Of a DNA stretch of 64,000 bases, positions 26,393-34,718 are shown one piece after another. This DNA comes from Cohaesibacter marisflavi (GTDB taxonomy: Bacteria; Pseudomonadota; Alphaproteobacteria; Rhizobiales; Cohaesibacteraceae). Positions within the stretch are counted from its first letter, which is position 1; each line of letters starts with the position of its first letter. A program made the translations under genes and the position numbers. Below the pieces are notes generated by a model, which saw nothing but the letters and a program-made list of their open reading frames with translations, was not told the origin of the DNA and did no database searches. The DNA lies in the NCBI RefSeq assembly GCF_900115225.1, contig NZ_FOVR01000011.1, positions 1 to 64,000 on the forward strand. The letters are read 5' to 3'.

Positions 26393-28016
26393 GCTTCTTG
26401 AAGTCAAAGACCTCAAAATCGAGGCGACCAGTTATCCGCCGGGGGAAGATCCAGTCCGCATCACCATTGTTGAGGGGATCAATTTCACCCTCGAAAGGGG
26501 CAAGGTGCTGGGTCTGATCGGGGAATCCGGTGCAGGCAAATCCACCATCGGCCTTTCCGCGCTTGCCTATGGGCGAGGCGGGGTTGAGATCACCGGCGGC
26601 CAGGCCTTGCTTGATGGAGAAGATCTGCTGGCCATGAATCGCAAGGAAATTCGCGCGATTCGTGGAGCCAAGGTCTGCTATGTCTCGCAGTCGGCGGCAG
26701 CCTCCTTCAATCCGGCTCACCGGATCGGGGATCAGGTGATTGAAGCCAGCCTTCGGCACAAGCTGATGACAAAAGCAGAGGCGCGTGAAAGAGCCGCCTA
26801 TCTGTTTGATATTCTTGGGCTGCCTGAGCCGGAAAGCTTCGGCAAACGCTATCCGCATCAGGTGTCTGGTGGTCAACTGCAAAGAGCCATGACGGCCATG
26901 GCGCTCTGTTCCCGGCCTGATCTCATCGTGTTTGATGAGCCGACCACGGCGCTTGACGTGACCACGCAGATTGATGTGCTGGCGGCGATCAAGCTGGCCA
27001 TCGAGAAGACAGAAACCGCAGCACTCTACATTACCCATGATTTGGCTGTGGTGGCGCAGGTGTCCGATGACATCATGGTGCTGCGTGATGGTGCCATGGT
27101 GGAATATGGTCCGACCGAGCAGATCATCGAGCAGCCCGAGGAAGACTATACCCGGGCGCTGGTCAATGTGCGCAGCATCAAGCATCAGGAAGCGGCTGAT
27201 CAGAAGCGAAAATATTTCGAGATGAGCGGCATTCACGCAGCCTATATTGGCGGCGTCAAGGTGCTCAATGATGTGTCGTTGCATGTGCCAAAAGGCCAGA
27301 CGCTGGCGATTGTTGGCGAATCCGGCTCTGGTAAATCCACGCTGGCCCGCGTGGCGACCGGTCTGCTTCCACCCATGGCGGGAGAGGTGCGCATTGAAGG
27401 CGAGCCACTGCCTGCTGCGCTTAAGCAACGCTCGCGTGATCAGCTGCGTCGCTTGCAATTGATCTATCAAATGGCCGATACGGCGATGAATCCCCGTCAG
27501 ACCGTGGGGCAGATCATCGGGCGTCCGCTTACCTTCTATGAGGGGGTCAGGGGCGCTGAACGTGACAGGCGTGTTCAGGAATTGCTCGATCAGATCGAGA
27601 TGGGTGAGGGGTATATTGATCGCTATCCGGCCGAGCTATCCGGTGGGCAAAAGCAGCGAGTGGCGATTGCCCGGGCTCTGGCGGCCAAACCGGAAATCAT
27701 CATTTGCGATGAACCGACCTCTGCTCTCGATCCATTGGTAGCGGACGGGATTCTGCATCTGCTGCTCGATCTGCAGAAGAAAAAAGGGCTTTCCTATATT
27801 TTCATCACCCACGATATCGCGATCGTTCGCGCCATCGCTGATAGCGTCGCGGTGATGTATCAAGGCGAATTGGTTCGTTTCGGACCCAAATCGGAAGTTC
27901 TGAGCCCGCCATTTGATGACTATACCGATCTGTTGCTCAAGTCTGTTCCGGAAATGCATCTGGGCTGGCTGGAAGAGGTTCTTGCCACGCGCAAGATCGA
28001 ATCTGCCGGTAACTGA
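26385..28016 (+). CDS. Fused peptide-type ABC transporter ATPase (DppD-DppF)
   Basis: 543-aa cytosolic ATPase with two nucleotide-binding domains. Walker A motifs are GESGAGKST at 46-54 and GESGSGKST near 310. Signatures are VSGGQLQRAMTAMA and LSGGQKQRVAIARA; Walker B motifs are LIVFDEPTTALD and IIICDEPTSALD. Most importers use two separate proteins here, but the fusion is well known (YejF/GsiA style). It completes the importer with the binding protein and two permeases. Confidence 0.94.
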   Translation: MPELLEVKDLKIEATSYPPGEDPVRITIVEGINFTLERGKVLGLIGESGAGKSTIGLSALAYGRGGVEITGGQALLDGEDLLAMNRKEIRAIRGAKVCYVSQSAAASFNPAHRIGDQVIEASLRHKLMTKAEARERAAYLFDILGLPEPESFGKRYPHQVSGGQLQRAMTAMALCSRPDLIVFDEPTTALDVTTQIDVLAAIKLAIEKTETAALYITHDLAVVAQVSDDIMVLRDGAMVEYGPTEQIIEQPEEDYTRALVNVRSIKHQEAADQKRKYFEMSGIHAAYIGGVKVLNDVSLHVPKGQTLAIVGESGSGKSTLARVATGLLPPMAGEVRIEGEPLPAALKQRSRDQLRRLQLIYQMADTAMNPRQTVGQIIGRPLTFYEGVRGAERDRRVQELLDQIEMGEGYIDRYPAELSGGQKQRVAIARALAAKPEIIICDEPTSALDPLVADGILHLLLDLQKKKGLSYIFITHDIAIVRAIADSVAVMYQGELVRFGPKSEVLSPPFDDYTDLLLKSVPEMHLGWLEEVLATRKIESAGN

Positions 28017-28073
28017 TAGCGCCAAACCAGCATTGCCTGCGGGCAGAATACACATGAAATAGAAAGCAATATT

Positions 28074-30071
28074 ATGGAAAAACGAAGCTTTTCCGTCTCT
28101 GAGGACGTTTGGATCACGCTGAAGGATGGCACTCGTCTTGCCACGCGCATCTGGATGCCGGAAGGGGCTGAGAAGGACCCTGTGCCAGCCGTTCTCGAAT
28201 TTCTGCCTTATCGCAAGCGGGACGGAACCTCGCCGCGTGACGAGAGCACTTATCCGGTCTTTGCCGAAGCTGGCATCGCCGGAGTGCGTGTTGATATTCG
28301 CGGCTCGGGCGAATCTGAGGGTGTGATCGATGGGGAATATACCCCGCGTGAATTGTCCGACGCCTGTGAGGTCATCGAATGGATTGCCAGCCAGTCATGG
28401 TCCAATGGCAAGGTGGGCATGATGGGCATTTCCTGGGGTGGCTTCAACTGTCTGCAGACGGCTGCTCTCAAGCCCGAGGCGCTGAAGGCCGTGATATCCA
28501 TCGCTTCGACGGTGGACCGCTTTAATGATGACATTCACTACAAGAATGGCTGTCATCTCTATGCCAACTTGTCCTGGGCTTCGACCATGCTCACTTACCA
28601 GTCGCGCACGCCGGACAAAGCGCTGGTCGGCGACAAGTGGAAAGAGATGTGGCTAGAGCGTCTGGAAGGGGAACCCTTCTTCCTTGAAGAATGGATCGAG
28701 CATCAACGGCGCGATGCCTATTGGGAACATGGTTCCATTTGCGAAGATTTCGAAGGCTTCGACACGCCTGCTCTGGTGATTGCCGGTTGGGCCGATGGCT
28801 ACCGCAACACGCCGCTCAAGGCGGTTGAGGGCGTCGGGGAAAAGGCCAAGGCGCTGATTGGTCCGTGGATTCATAAATATCCGCATTTCGCATGGCCCAA
28901 GCCGCGGGCTGACTTCCACGGTGAGGCGATTGCATGGTGGAATCGCTGGCTGCGTGATGAACAGAACGGAGCCGAATCAATTCCTCAGGCCCGTGCCTAT
29001 ATTCTGGATGGTCCCCGTCCGAAGGCATGGCGGGATGAAGATCCGGGCTTCTGGGTGGCCAAGGATACATGGTCAAAACCAGAGGTTGCCGTTTTCTCGA
29101 TCGCAGGTGACAAGTGTCTGACAGAAGGAGAGGGCGGAGCCGGCGTTGGTGACATTTACCTGCGCTCACCACTCGATAGTGGCGTCAATTCCGGTGAATG
29201 GTTCACCTTGAAGCCAGATGCTGAAATGGCGGGCGATCAGCGGGTTGATGATGCCGGTGCTCTGGTTTTTGAAACAGCGCCGCTTCAGGACGAGGCTGTT
29301 TATCTGGGCATGCCGGAATTGTCGCTTGACCTTTCCTGCTCGGCCGACTGGGAGAATATGGTTGCGCGTATTGTGGATGTGCATCCTGATGGAACAGCCA
29401 CGCGGGTGGTCTACGGTGTTCTCAACCTTGCGCATCGCGATGGCTATGCCGAGCCGAAAGCCATGCCCAAGGATGAGAAGGTCTCCGTGACCATGCGTCT
29501 GGATGCCTGTGGTTATCGCTTGAAGCCGGGTCATCGCATGCGCCTGTCGCTGGCAACGGCCAGCTGGCCGCTCATTCTGCCGTCGCCGGAAGCGCCGGGG
29601 GTTACAATCGATACCGCTTCGATTCGTCTTGCCATGCCGCTTCTGGGGGCACATGAGCGCATTGACATGCCTCAGCCGGAAAATCCCGATCCGCTGCCAA
29701 ACTATACCTTTCTGGAAGCGGGCAGCACGCGGCGCTTCGTCGAGCGGGATTTGATGACGGGTATGACCCATTATCACATTCAGGAAGACACCGGCTTTGA
29801 AGAGCATCCTGATACCAAGCTGCGTAATCAGGAAACGCGTACAGAATGTTGGTCTATCAATGCCGATGATCCGCAATCCATGAAAGGTGTCTGTGAAGGC
29901 ACCACGCGCTATGAGCGGGAAGATGGCTGGAATGTGCGTACGCATACGCGCACGGAGTTGACCTGCACAAAGACCGAATGGATTTTGTCTGCTTCGGTTA
30001 AGGGCTATGAAGGGGGAGAGGAAATCTTTTCCAAGAATTTCAGCAAAACAGTCAAGCGTGACTTCATGTAA
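28074..30071 (+). CDS. CocE/NonD-family serine hydrolase (X-Pro dipeptidyl-peptidase type)
   Basis: 665-aa protein without a clear signal peptide. The alpha/beta-hydrolase part has the nucleophile elbow GISWGG (Ser120) and the upstream RVDIRGSGESEG. A C-terminal beta-rich jelly-roll follows from about residue 380, as in CocE and X-Pro dipeptidyl peptidases. These enzymes cleave esters, acyl amides or X-Pro peptides. It starts 57 bases after the importer ATPase gene on the same strand and ends with a terminator, so it likely works on the imported compound inside the cell. Confidence 0.88.
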   Translation: MEKRSFSVSEDVWITLKDGTRLATRIWMPEGAEKDPVPAVLEFLPYRKRDGTSPRDESTYPVFAEAGIAGVRVDIRGSGESEGVIDGEYTPRELSDACEVIEWIASQSWSNGKVGMMGISWGGFNCLQTAALKPEALKAVISIASTVDRFNDDIHYKNGCHLYANLSWASTMLTYQSRTPDKALVGDKWKEMWLERLEGEPFFLEEWIEHQRRDAYWEHGSICEDFEGFDTPALVIAGWADGYRNTPLKAVEGVGEKAKALIGPWIHKYPHFAWPKPRADFHGEAIAWWNRWLRDEQNGAESIPQARAYILDGPRPKAWRDEDPGFWVAKDTWSKPEVAVFSIAGDKCLTEGEGGAGVGDIYLRSPLDSGVNSGEWFTLKPDAEMAGDQRVDDAGALVFETAPLQDEAVYLGMPELSLDLSCSADWENMVARIVDVHPDGTATRVVYGVLNLAHRDGYAEPKAMPKDEKVSVTMRLDACGYRLKPGHRMRLSLATASWPLILPSPEAPGVTIDTASIRLAMPLLGAHERIDMPQPENPDPLPNYTFLEAGSTRRFVERDLMTGMTHYHIQEDTGFEEHPDTKLRNQETRTECWSINADDPQSMKGVCEGTTRYEREDGWNVRTHTRTELTCTKTEWILSASVKGYEGGEEIFSKNFSKTVKRDFM

Positions 30072-30122
30072 AGATGATTGCGTGCTTGTGGCGTCACTGT
30101 TGTGACCCATGATATCAAAAGG

Positions 30123-30150
30123 AAACCCCGCCAAATGGCGGGGTTTTTGT
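30123..30150 (+). terminator. Terminator of the peptide-type ABC operon
   Basis: AAACCCCGCC pairs with GGCGGGGTTT over a short loop, followed by a T-run. It lies between two convergent genes. Confidence 0.85.
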
Positions 30151-30198
30151 TTGTCGTGGTCTTTGAGGCCAAGGAGCTGTCTCCAGTTGGTTTTAAGA

Positions 30199-31182
30199 TC
30201 AGTAGGCCCCGCGCACATGCTGGGCGACTTTTTCCTTGTAGAAGGCGATGAGGTCGTCATGCAGTTGCTGTGGCAAGGGTGCCAGATCTGAAATGACGGC
30301 ATTGCGTCCGATCTGGTCCGGGCGGCTGGCTCCGGGAATGATGGTTGAGACAGCATCATGGTCCAGAATCCAGCGCTGGGCCATGTCAGCCATGCTCATG
30401 CCTTCGGGCAGCATGCCCTTAAGCTCTTCAACCAGCTCCAGACCTTTTTCATATGGCAGGCCAGCGAAAGTTTCGCCCACGTTGAAGCACTGGCCATCGC
30501 GGTTGAAATTGCGGTGGTCATTCTCGGCAAATTTCGTGTCAGCAGAGAATTTGCCAGATAGCATGCCACTGGCCAGCGGCAGGCGGACGATGATGCCCAC
30601 GCCCTTGGCCTTTGCCTGAGGCAGAAGCTCTTCGGTGAGTTTTTGGCGGAAGATGTTGTAAATCACCTGCAGGCTCAAAAGGCCTTCCTGCTCAATGCAC
30701 ATCAGCCCTTCTTCAACCGTTTCCACACTGGCCCCGAAATGCTTGATCACGCCTTCGGACTGCAGAGCGCGCAGCCAATCGAAAATGGCTCCTTCCCGCA
30801 TCACTTCGGTGGGAATGCAGTGAAGCTGCACCAGGTCGAGGCAATCCATGCCGAGACGTTTGCGTGACGCATCGATACCCGCCCGCAAGGACTGCTCGCT
30901 ATAACCATTCGGATAGACATCGCCGCGACCAAACTTTGTGGCCACACGGATGTCTGAGCGGTCCTTGCTTGCGAGGAATTTGCCGATCAGGCTCTCGCTC
31001 TTGCCATCGCCATAGACATTGGCGGTGTCAAAGAAGGTCACGCCCTTTTCCAGTGCGGTTTCCAGAATGGAAAGGCCTGTTTCTTCCGCCAGAGCAGCAC
31101 CCCAGTCTGCACCAAGCTGCCAACAGCCAAGGCCCACTTCGCTGACGATAAAGCCATCTTTGCCCAATTTACGACTATGCAT
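30199..31182 (-). CDS. Aldo/keto reductase
   Basis: 327-aa cytosolic oxidoreductase. Catalytic residues of the family are present: Asp52 and Tyr57 in FDTANVYG, Lys83 in VATKFG, and His in VQLHCIP near 120. A C-terminal RWILDHDAVSTIIPGAS segment is the NADP-binding end. The chosen ATG has GGGGAGG upstream; a reading from 23 codons earlier lacks this. It stands alone and resembles general stress or sugar aldehyde reductases of the YajO/IolS type. Confidence 0.92.
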   Translation of the reverse strand: MHSRKLGKDGFIVSEVGLGCWQLGADWGAALAEETGLSILETALEKGVTFFDTANVYGDGKSESLIGKFLASKDRSDIRVATKFGRGDVYPNGYSEQSLRAGIDASRKRLGMDCLDLVQLHCIPTEVMREGAIFDWLRALQSEGVIKHFGASVETVEEGLMCIEQEGLLSLQVIYNIFRQKLTEELLPQAKAKGVGIIVRLPLASGMLSGKFSADTKFAENDHRNFNRDGQCFNVGETFAGLPYEKGLELVEELKGMLPEGMSMADMAQRWILDHDAVSTIIPGASRPDQIGRNAVISDLAPLPQQLHDDLIAFYKEKVAQHVRGAY

Positions 31183-31437
31183 AGTATCCTCCCCAATATG
31201 TGATCGTCTAAAAAGCAGGTTTTTCAGAAACCAGCCAGCAATCCGTGGCACATTCGAAATAAATCTCGTGCGATTCTTGCGATCTTCGCGCAGGATATGC
31301 TCTTTGTTTCAAAAGGGAAAGCGCCCGGCACTGTCGAAAATATGGATCATTCTTTGAACCATCTTAAGTCGACCATATAATTGACTGAAATATTTGCGTG
31401 ATTATATGTAGTGTGAACTCAAGAACTGGAATTGAAT

Positions 31438-31908
31438 ATGTTTGATAGCTTAATGCAGGTGTTTCGCGATCTCGCCGGCGCATCGGAAGACAGTGAGGTT
31501 TTCTCCGATAGTGATCTGCGCGTGGCAACTGCTGCACTGCTGGTGCATCTGATGTCGATTGATGGCGTGATCGATGACAATGAAACCGAAGAAATCCGCA
31601 AGGTGCTGAAAAAGCACTATTCCCTCACCGATTCGGAAACTGCCGAACTGATTGATTTTGCGAGCAAATGCGATGAGGAATCGGTTGATCTTTATAAATT
31701 CACCTCCGTGCTCAAACGGGAGCTGGATGAAGACGGGCGTATCAAGATCATCGAAATGATGTGGCAACTCGTTTTCGCCGACGGGCAAATTCATGAATTC
31801 GAGGACAATCTGGTCTGGCGTGTTTCCGAGTTGCTGGGCGTATCCCGACGGGATCGCATCCGAATGCGACAGCATGTACAGGCCCAGATTGAAAAAGAAG
31901 CTGAATGA
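31438..31908 (+). CDS. TerB-family (tellurite resistance/DjlA-N-like) protein
   Basis: 156-aa all-helical cytosolic protein. The TerB pattern is clear: ATAALLVHLMSIDGVIDDNETEEIRKVL and later MMWQLVFADGQIHEFEDNLVWRVSELLGV (pieces), two repeats each with an acidic loop (DGxID, DGxIHxxE) that may bind metal. TerB itself is part of Ter stress systems; isolated ones are often of unknown role. Its stop overlaps the amidotransferase start by four bases. A TTG two codons upstream is an alternative start. Confidence 0.87.
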   Translation: MFDSLMQVFRDLAGASEDSEVFSDSDLRVATAALLVHLMSIDGVIDDNETEEIRKVLKKHYSLTDSETAELIDFASKCDEESVDLYKFTSVLKRELDEDGRIKIIEMMWQLVFADGQIHEFEDNLVWRVSELLGVSRRDRIRMRQHVQAQIEKEAE

Positions 31909-32612
31909 GTTCTGATTTGCAAAAGATACTGATCATTCTTCATCAGGAAGCCTCAACCCCCGGTCGGGTTGGATATCTGCTGGAGCAAAGAGGGTACTCG
32001 CTGGATATCCGGCGGCCTCGCTTTGGGGATCCTTTGCCTACGAGCATGAGCGAGCATGCCGGTGCCGTGATCTTCGGTGGCCCGATGAGCGCCAATGATG
32101 AAGAGGACTATGTTACCAAGGAGATTGACTGGATTTCTGTGCCCTTGCGTGATGAGACGCCATTTCTGGGCATCTGTCTTGGCGCACAAATGATGTGTCG
32201 GCAGTTGGGTGGGCAGGTTGAGTTGCATCCTTGCGGGCTCGTCGAGCGCGGCTATTACGAAATTGCGCCGACCGATGAAGGCAAGGTGCTGTTTGATTGG
32301 CCAGAGAAGGTTTATCAGTGGCATAAGGAGGGCTTTTCGCTGCCTTCCGGTGCCGAGCGTCTGGCCAGTAGCTCTTATTTCAGCAATCAGGCCATGCGAT
32401 ATGGAAAAAGCGCCTATGCCATCCAGTTCCATCCCGAAGTCACTTTGCAGATGATGCATCAGTGGACGACGGTTGCTGCCGATCACCTGACGGTGGAGGG
32501 CGCGCGCAAGCGTGGAGACCATTTCAGAGAGCGCAGCGCTTATGACCCCTATGTCGAGCGTTGGTTGAACCGCTTTCTTGATGTCTGGATCGGTGCCGGT
32601 CCCGCTCGCTGA
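31905..32612 (+). CDS. Class I glutamine amidotransferase-like protein
   Basis: 235-aa protein with an intact GATase triad: Cys91 in FLGICLGAQ, His176 and Glu178 in IQFHPEVT. No synthetase domain is fused, so it is like the free GATase proteins annotated as GMP-synthase-like, some of which act as gamma-glutamyl peptide hydrolases. It overlaps the TerB gene (ATGA), and a 53-residue membrane peptide gene follows after 15 bases. The role is unknown. Confidence 0.88.
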   Translation: MSSDLQKILIILHQEASTPGRVGYLLEQRGYSLDIRRPRFGDPLPTSMSEHAGAVIFGGPMSANDEEDYVTKEIDWISVPLRDETPFLGICLGAQMMCRQLGGQVELHPCGLVERGYYEIAPTDEGKVLFDWPEKVYQWHKEGFSLPSGAERLASSSYFSNQAMRYGKSAYAIQFHPEVTLQMMHQWTTVAADHLTVEGARKRGDHFRERSAYDPYVERWLNRFLDVWIGAGPAR

Positions 32613-32627
32613 TGCTGCGATTGAGTC

Positions 32628-32789
32628 ATGCAATTTGCAATGGAGGCTTTGCATATTGCGGGTCGGGTTGTTACCAAAGCCTTGACCGGATTATGCGCTT
32701 TTCTAGATCCTGTGGTGATTTTGGGCATCTGGCTACTAAATGTGTCTTTTGGAATTTTTCTCACGCTTGGCACGCCGCTTGCTCAGTAA
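32628..32789 (+). CDS. Candidate 53-aa membrane protein
   Basis: A short open frame that starts MQFAMEALHIAGRVV and continues to a stop inside a hairpin. Residues 28-52 form one hydrophobic helix (PVVILGIWLLNVSFGIFL). An in-frame TGA two codons before the ATG fixes the upstream limit. Ribosome site is weak, which lowers confidence. It lies 15 bases after the amidotransferase stop and is followed by a terminator, as the last gene of that operon would be. No family is recognised. Confidence 0.45.
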   Translation: MQFAMEALHIAGRVVTKALTGLCAFLDPVVILGIWLLNVSFGIFLTLGTPLAQ

Positions 32790-32838
32790 AGAGCAAGCTG
32801 GCATTTGGTGTTCGCGTAGCCAGCACCTCATCTCATCA

Positions 32839-32881
32839 AGCCCCGATGCACCTGTGTTTGCGTATGTATCGGGGCTTTTTG
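32839..32881 (+). terminator. Terminator after TerB/amidotransferase operon
   Basis: AAGCCCCGAT pairs with ATCGGGGCTT across a 20-base loop, followed by TTT. Just upstream a second hairpin (CTTGCTC/GAGCAAG, 32778-32797) contains the stop codon of the 53-aa frame. Confidence 0.75.
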
Positions 32882-33101
32882 TATTTTAAAGGTTTGCTTT
32901 TTCCAAAACTTAACACAGTTCAGGCATAAGAAAGCATGAGGTAATACCGACGTTTCGTCTCTCTTTGGCCCTTGCAGGGGGGGCTATAGATCGCTACATG
33001 TCTCAACATATATTCGGGGTGAGCAGCCCCCGTGGCGGGTGCATAAATATTTTGGGAAGTCGTAAGGACCGAGGTCTCTTTTTCCGAACACGAGGATGAC
33101 T
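32882..33101. other. Intergenic region before yggT
   Basis: Together with the terminator this makes about 310 gene-free bases. Apart from the ribosome site CGAGGA before yggT I see no clear element. Confidence 0.4.
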
Positions 33102-33380
33102 ATGACAGCTTTAATTCTTTTGATTGATCAGGTTCTGGCGATCTACACCTATGTTGTAATCGCGTCGGCGGTTTTCTCATGGCTGTTCGCCTTCAATATC
33201 GTCAATCCGCGCAATCAGATTGTCTCCTCGATTTACGAGGTTTGTTGGCGGTTGACCGAACCGGTTCTTGGACGTATCCGCTCGATTATCCCTGCAATGG
33301 GTGGGCTGGACCTTTCGCCGGTCATTTTGCTGCTGGGGATCTTCTTCGTTCGGAATCTGCTCAGAACCGGGCTCTATTGA
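33102..33380 (+). CDS. YggT-family membrane protein
   Basis: 92-aa inner-membrane protein with two hydrophobic segments. The family pattern is plain: VIASAVFSWLFAFNIVNPRN, then LTEPVLGRIRSIIP and GLDLSPVILLLGI. YggT proteins are linked to osmotic tolerance and to membrane/division functions, without a firm biochemical role. The second of two close ATGs was chosen because GAGGA sits five bases upstream of it. Confidence 0.9.
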   Translation: MTALILLIDQVLAIYTYVVIASAVFSWLFAFNIVNPRNQIVSSIYEVCWRLTEPVLGRIRSIIPAMGGLDLSPVILLLGIFFVRNLLRTGLY

Positions 33381-33435
33381 TCTGTTCGAAGAGGAGAGGA
33401 CGACAGCCCGCCTCTTTTAAAATCCGGCCATAAGA

Positions 33436-33470
33436 AAAGCGCGGAACCGGTGGGTTGCCGCGCTTTCTTG
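33436..33470. terminator. Bidirectional terminator between yggT and ppa
   Basis: AAAGCGCGG pairs with CCGCGCTTT; T-rich on the right side and A-rich on the left, so it can serve both converging genes. Confidence 0.75.
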
Positions 33471-33490
33471 TTTCTGGCCGACAGGAAGAC

Positions 33491-34015
33491 TTATTTCTTC
33501 ATGTTGTCGATGGAAATCTGGATCATTTCCTTGGCTTTTTCCGGGCCTGCCCAGTCTTCGATCTTTACCCATTTGCCTGGCTCAAGATCTTTGTAGTGCT
33601 CGAAGAAATGCTTGATCTGCTCAACGAGGTTTTTCGGCAGGTCTTCGTAGGTCTTGATGTGATCATAGTGGCTGGTCAGCTTGGTGTGTGGCACTGCAAC
33701 GACTTTTTCGTCTTTGCCGCCATCGTCTTCCATGATCAGAACGCCGATTGGACGCGCGCGCATGACAACGCCCGGGGTCAGCTGTGCGTCGCCAACAACC
33801 AATACATCGATCGGATCGCCATCGTCAGCCAGCGTGTTCGGAATGAAGCCGTAATCGCAAGGATAGGCCATCGGGGTAAAGAGGAAACGATCAACGAAGA
33901 CCGCGCCGGATGCTTTGTCTACTTCATATTTCACCGAAGAGCCTTTTGGCACTTCGATGACAACGAAGATATCTTCCGGGGCGTCTTTGCCAGCAGGGAT
34001 TTCGCTAATATTCAT
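33491..34015 (-). CDS. ppa: Inorganic pyrophosphatase (family I)
   Basis: 174-aa cytosolic enzyme that hydrolyses pyrophosphate to phosphate. The signature GDPIDVLVV with metal-binding aspartates is intact, as are the N-terminal [17 protein letters not shown] and YPCDYGFIP. Length is normal for bacterial Ppa. The ATG that begins MNISEIPAG has TTGGAG upstream. Confidence 0.97.
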   Translation of the reverse strand: MNISEIPAGKDAPEDIFVVIEVPKGSSVKYEVDKASGAVFVDRFLFTPMAYPCDYGFIPNTLADDGDPIDVLVVGDAQLTPGVVMRARPIGVLIMEDDGGKDEKVVAVPHTKLTSHYDHIKTYEDLPKNLVEQIKHFFEHYKDLEPGKWVKIEDWAGPEKAKEMIQISIDNMKK

Positions 34016-34320
34016 AGGTGCAACTCCAATTGAGATCACGGTGTTACAGCCGGTTTAGGGTGTCTCAGCGATGATGGCAAGACAAACATTCGGTTTAGCT
34101 GACAGAATGGGCCAATTTGCCCAAGCTTGGGGATGCTGGCCCCTTGCGCGCATGCCCAAGCAAGCACAGGGCGGCCTGTTCATCCTTTGGAAACCATAAT
34201 TTGTGGAATTTTCCCTGTCGTTGGCCTTACCCGTTCCGATAGTAAGGGATGTTCAGATTTTGCAGCCAGAATGATGGGGTTCAAAGAGGAGCGTTGCTGA
34301 TTGAGTGAGGGAGGCAGACT

Positions 34321-34410
34321 ATGACACTGTTCGATCCGATGAAATTCATGGCCTTTGTCGCAGGCTTCTCGCTCGTGAGCAGCGTCGTGCTGTTTGGCTG
34401 GATTCTTTAG
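34321..34410 (+). CDS. 29-aa single-helix membrane peptide
   Basis: The frame MTLFDPMKFMAFVAGFSLVS... has 29 codons and a TAG stop. It has a strong Shine-Dalgarno, GGGAGG, seven bases before the ATG, which is rare by chance. Residues 8-29 make one transmembrane helix with an N-terminal charged turn. It stands alone between ppa and amtB. No family known to me; it could be a regulatory membrane peptide. Confidence 0.55.
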   Translation: MTLFDPMKFMAFVAGFSLVSSVVLFGWIL

Positions 34411-34601
34411 GGTGTGATCGCAGCTAAAAATCACTGCCTAATTTTTAGACAGTGCGCTCTTGGCGCAAAAAGCGTCTCTTGCTCTTCCTGATTTTCCATT
34501 GTTTGTCTTGCGAAAGTGACGCGTGTGTCTGGCGCTTCCTTACACTGGTTGCCGCTGTGCCGGGGCGCACGCCTTCTGCTGGTCTTGTGCCTCATCGCTA
34601 T
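34411..34601. other. Intergenic region between small peptide gene and amtB terminator
   Basis: About 300 gene-free bases up to amtB. It contains an AT-rich hairpin (CTAAAAAT/ATTTTTAG, about 34425-34449) after the small peptide gene and then the amtB terminator. Nothing else is apparent. Confidence 0.4.
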
Positions 34602-34637
34602 AGACAAAAAGAAACCCGCCGGTGTTCCGACGGGTTT
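34602..34637 (-). terminator. Terminator of the glnK-amtB operon
   Basis: Read on the minus strand, AAACCCGTCGG pairs with CCGGCGGGTTT and CTTTTTG follows. It lies about 80 bases beyond the amtB stop. Confidence 0.8.
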
Positions 34638-34718
34638 CCCCCTCTGGGCCTGTGCAAGTAGGCCGTGGGCGCTTTAGGCGAAGAAGGTGATCAGGAGGAC
34701 TCCGCCTAGCCCATTTTA

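Noticed and set aside
32774-32882. Possible small RNA formed by two hairpins
   Set aside because: The first hairpin includes the stop codon of a credible 53-aa frame and the second is a plain terminator, so a 3' end of an operon explains it better. No promoter was clear.
34452-34661. 69-codon frame in the region before amtB
   Set aside because: Runs across the amtB terminator and has no coding character.
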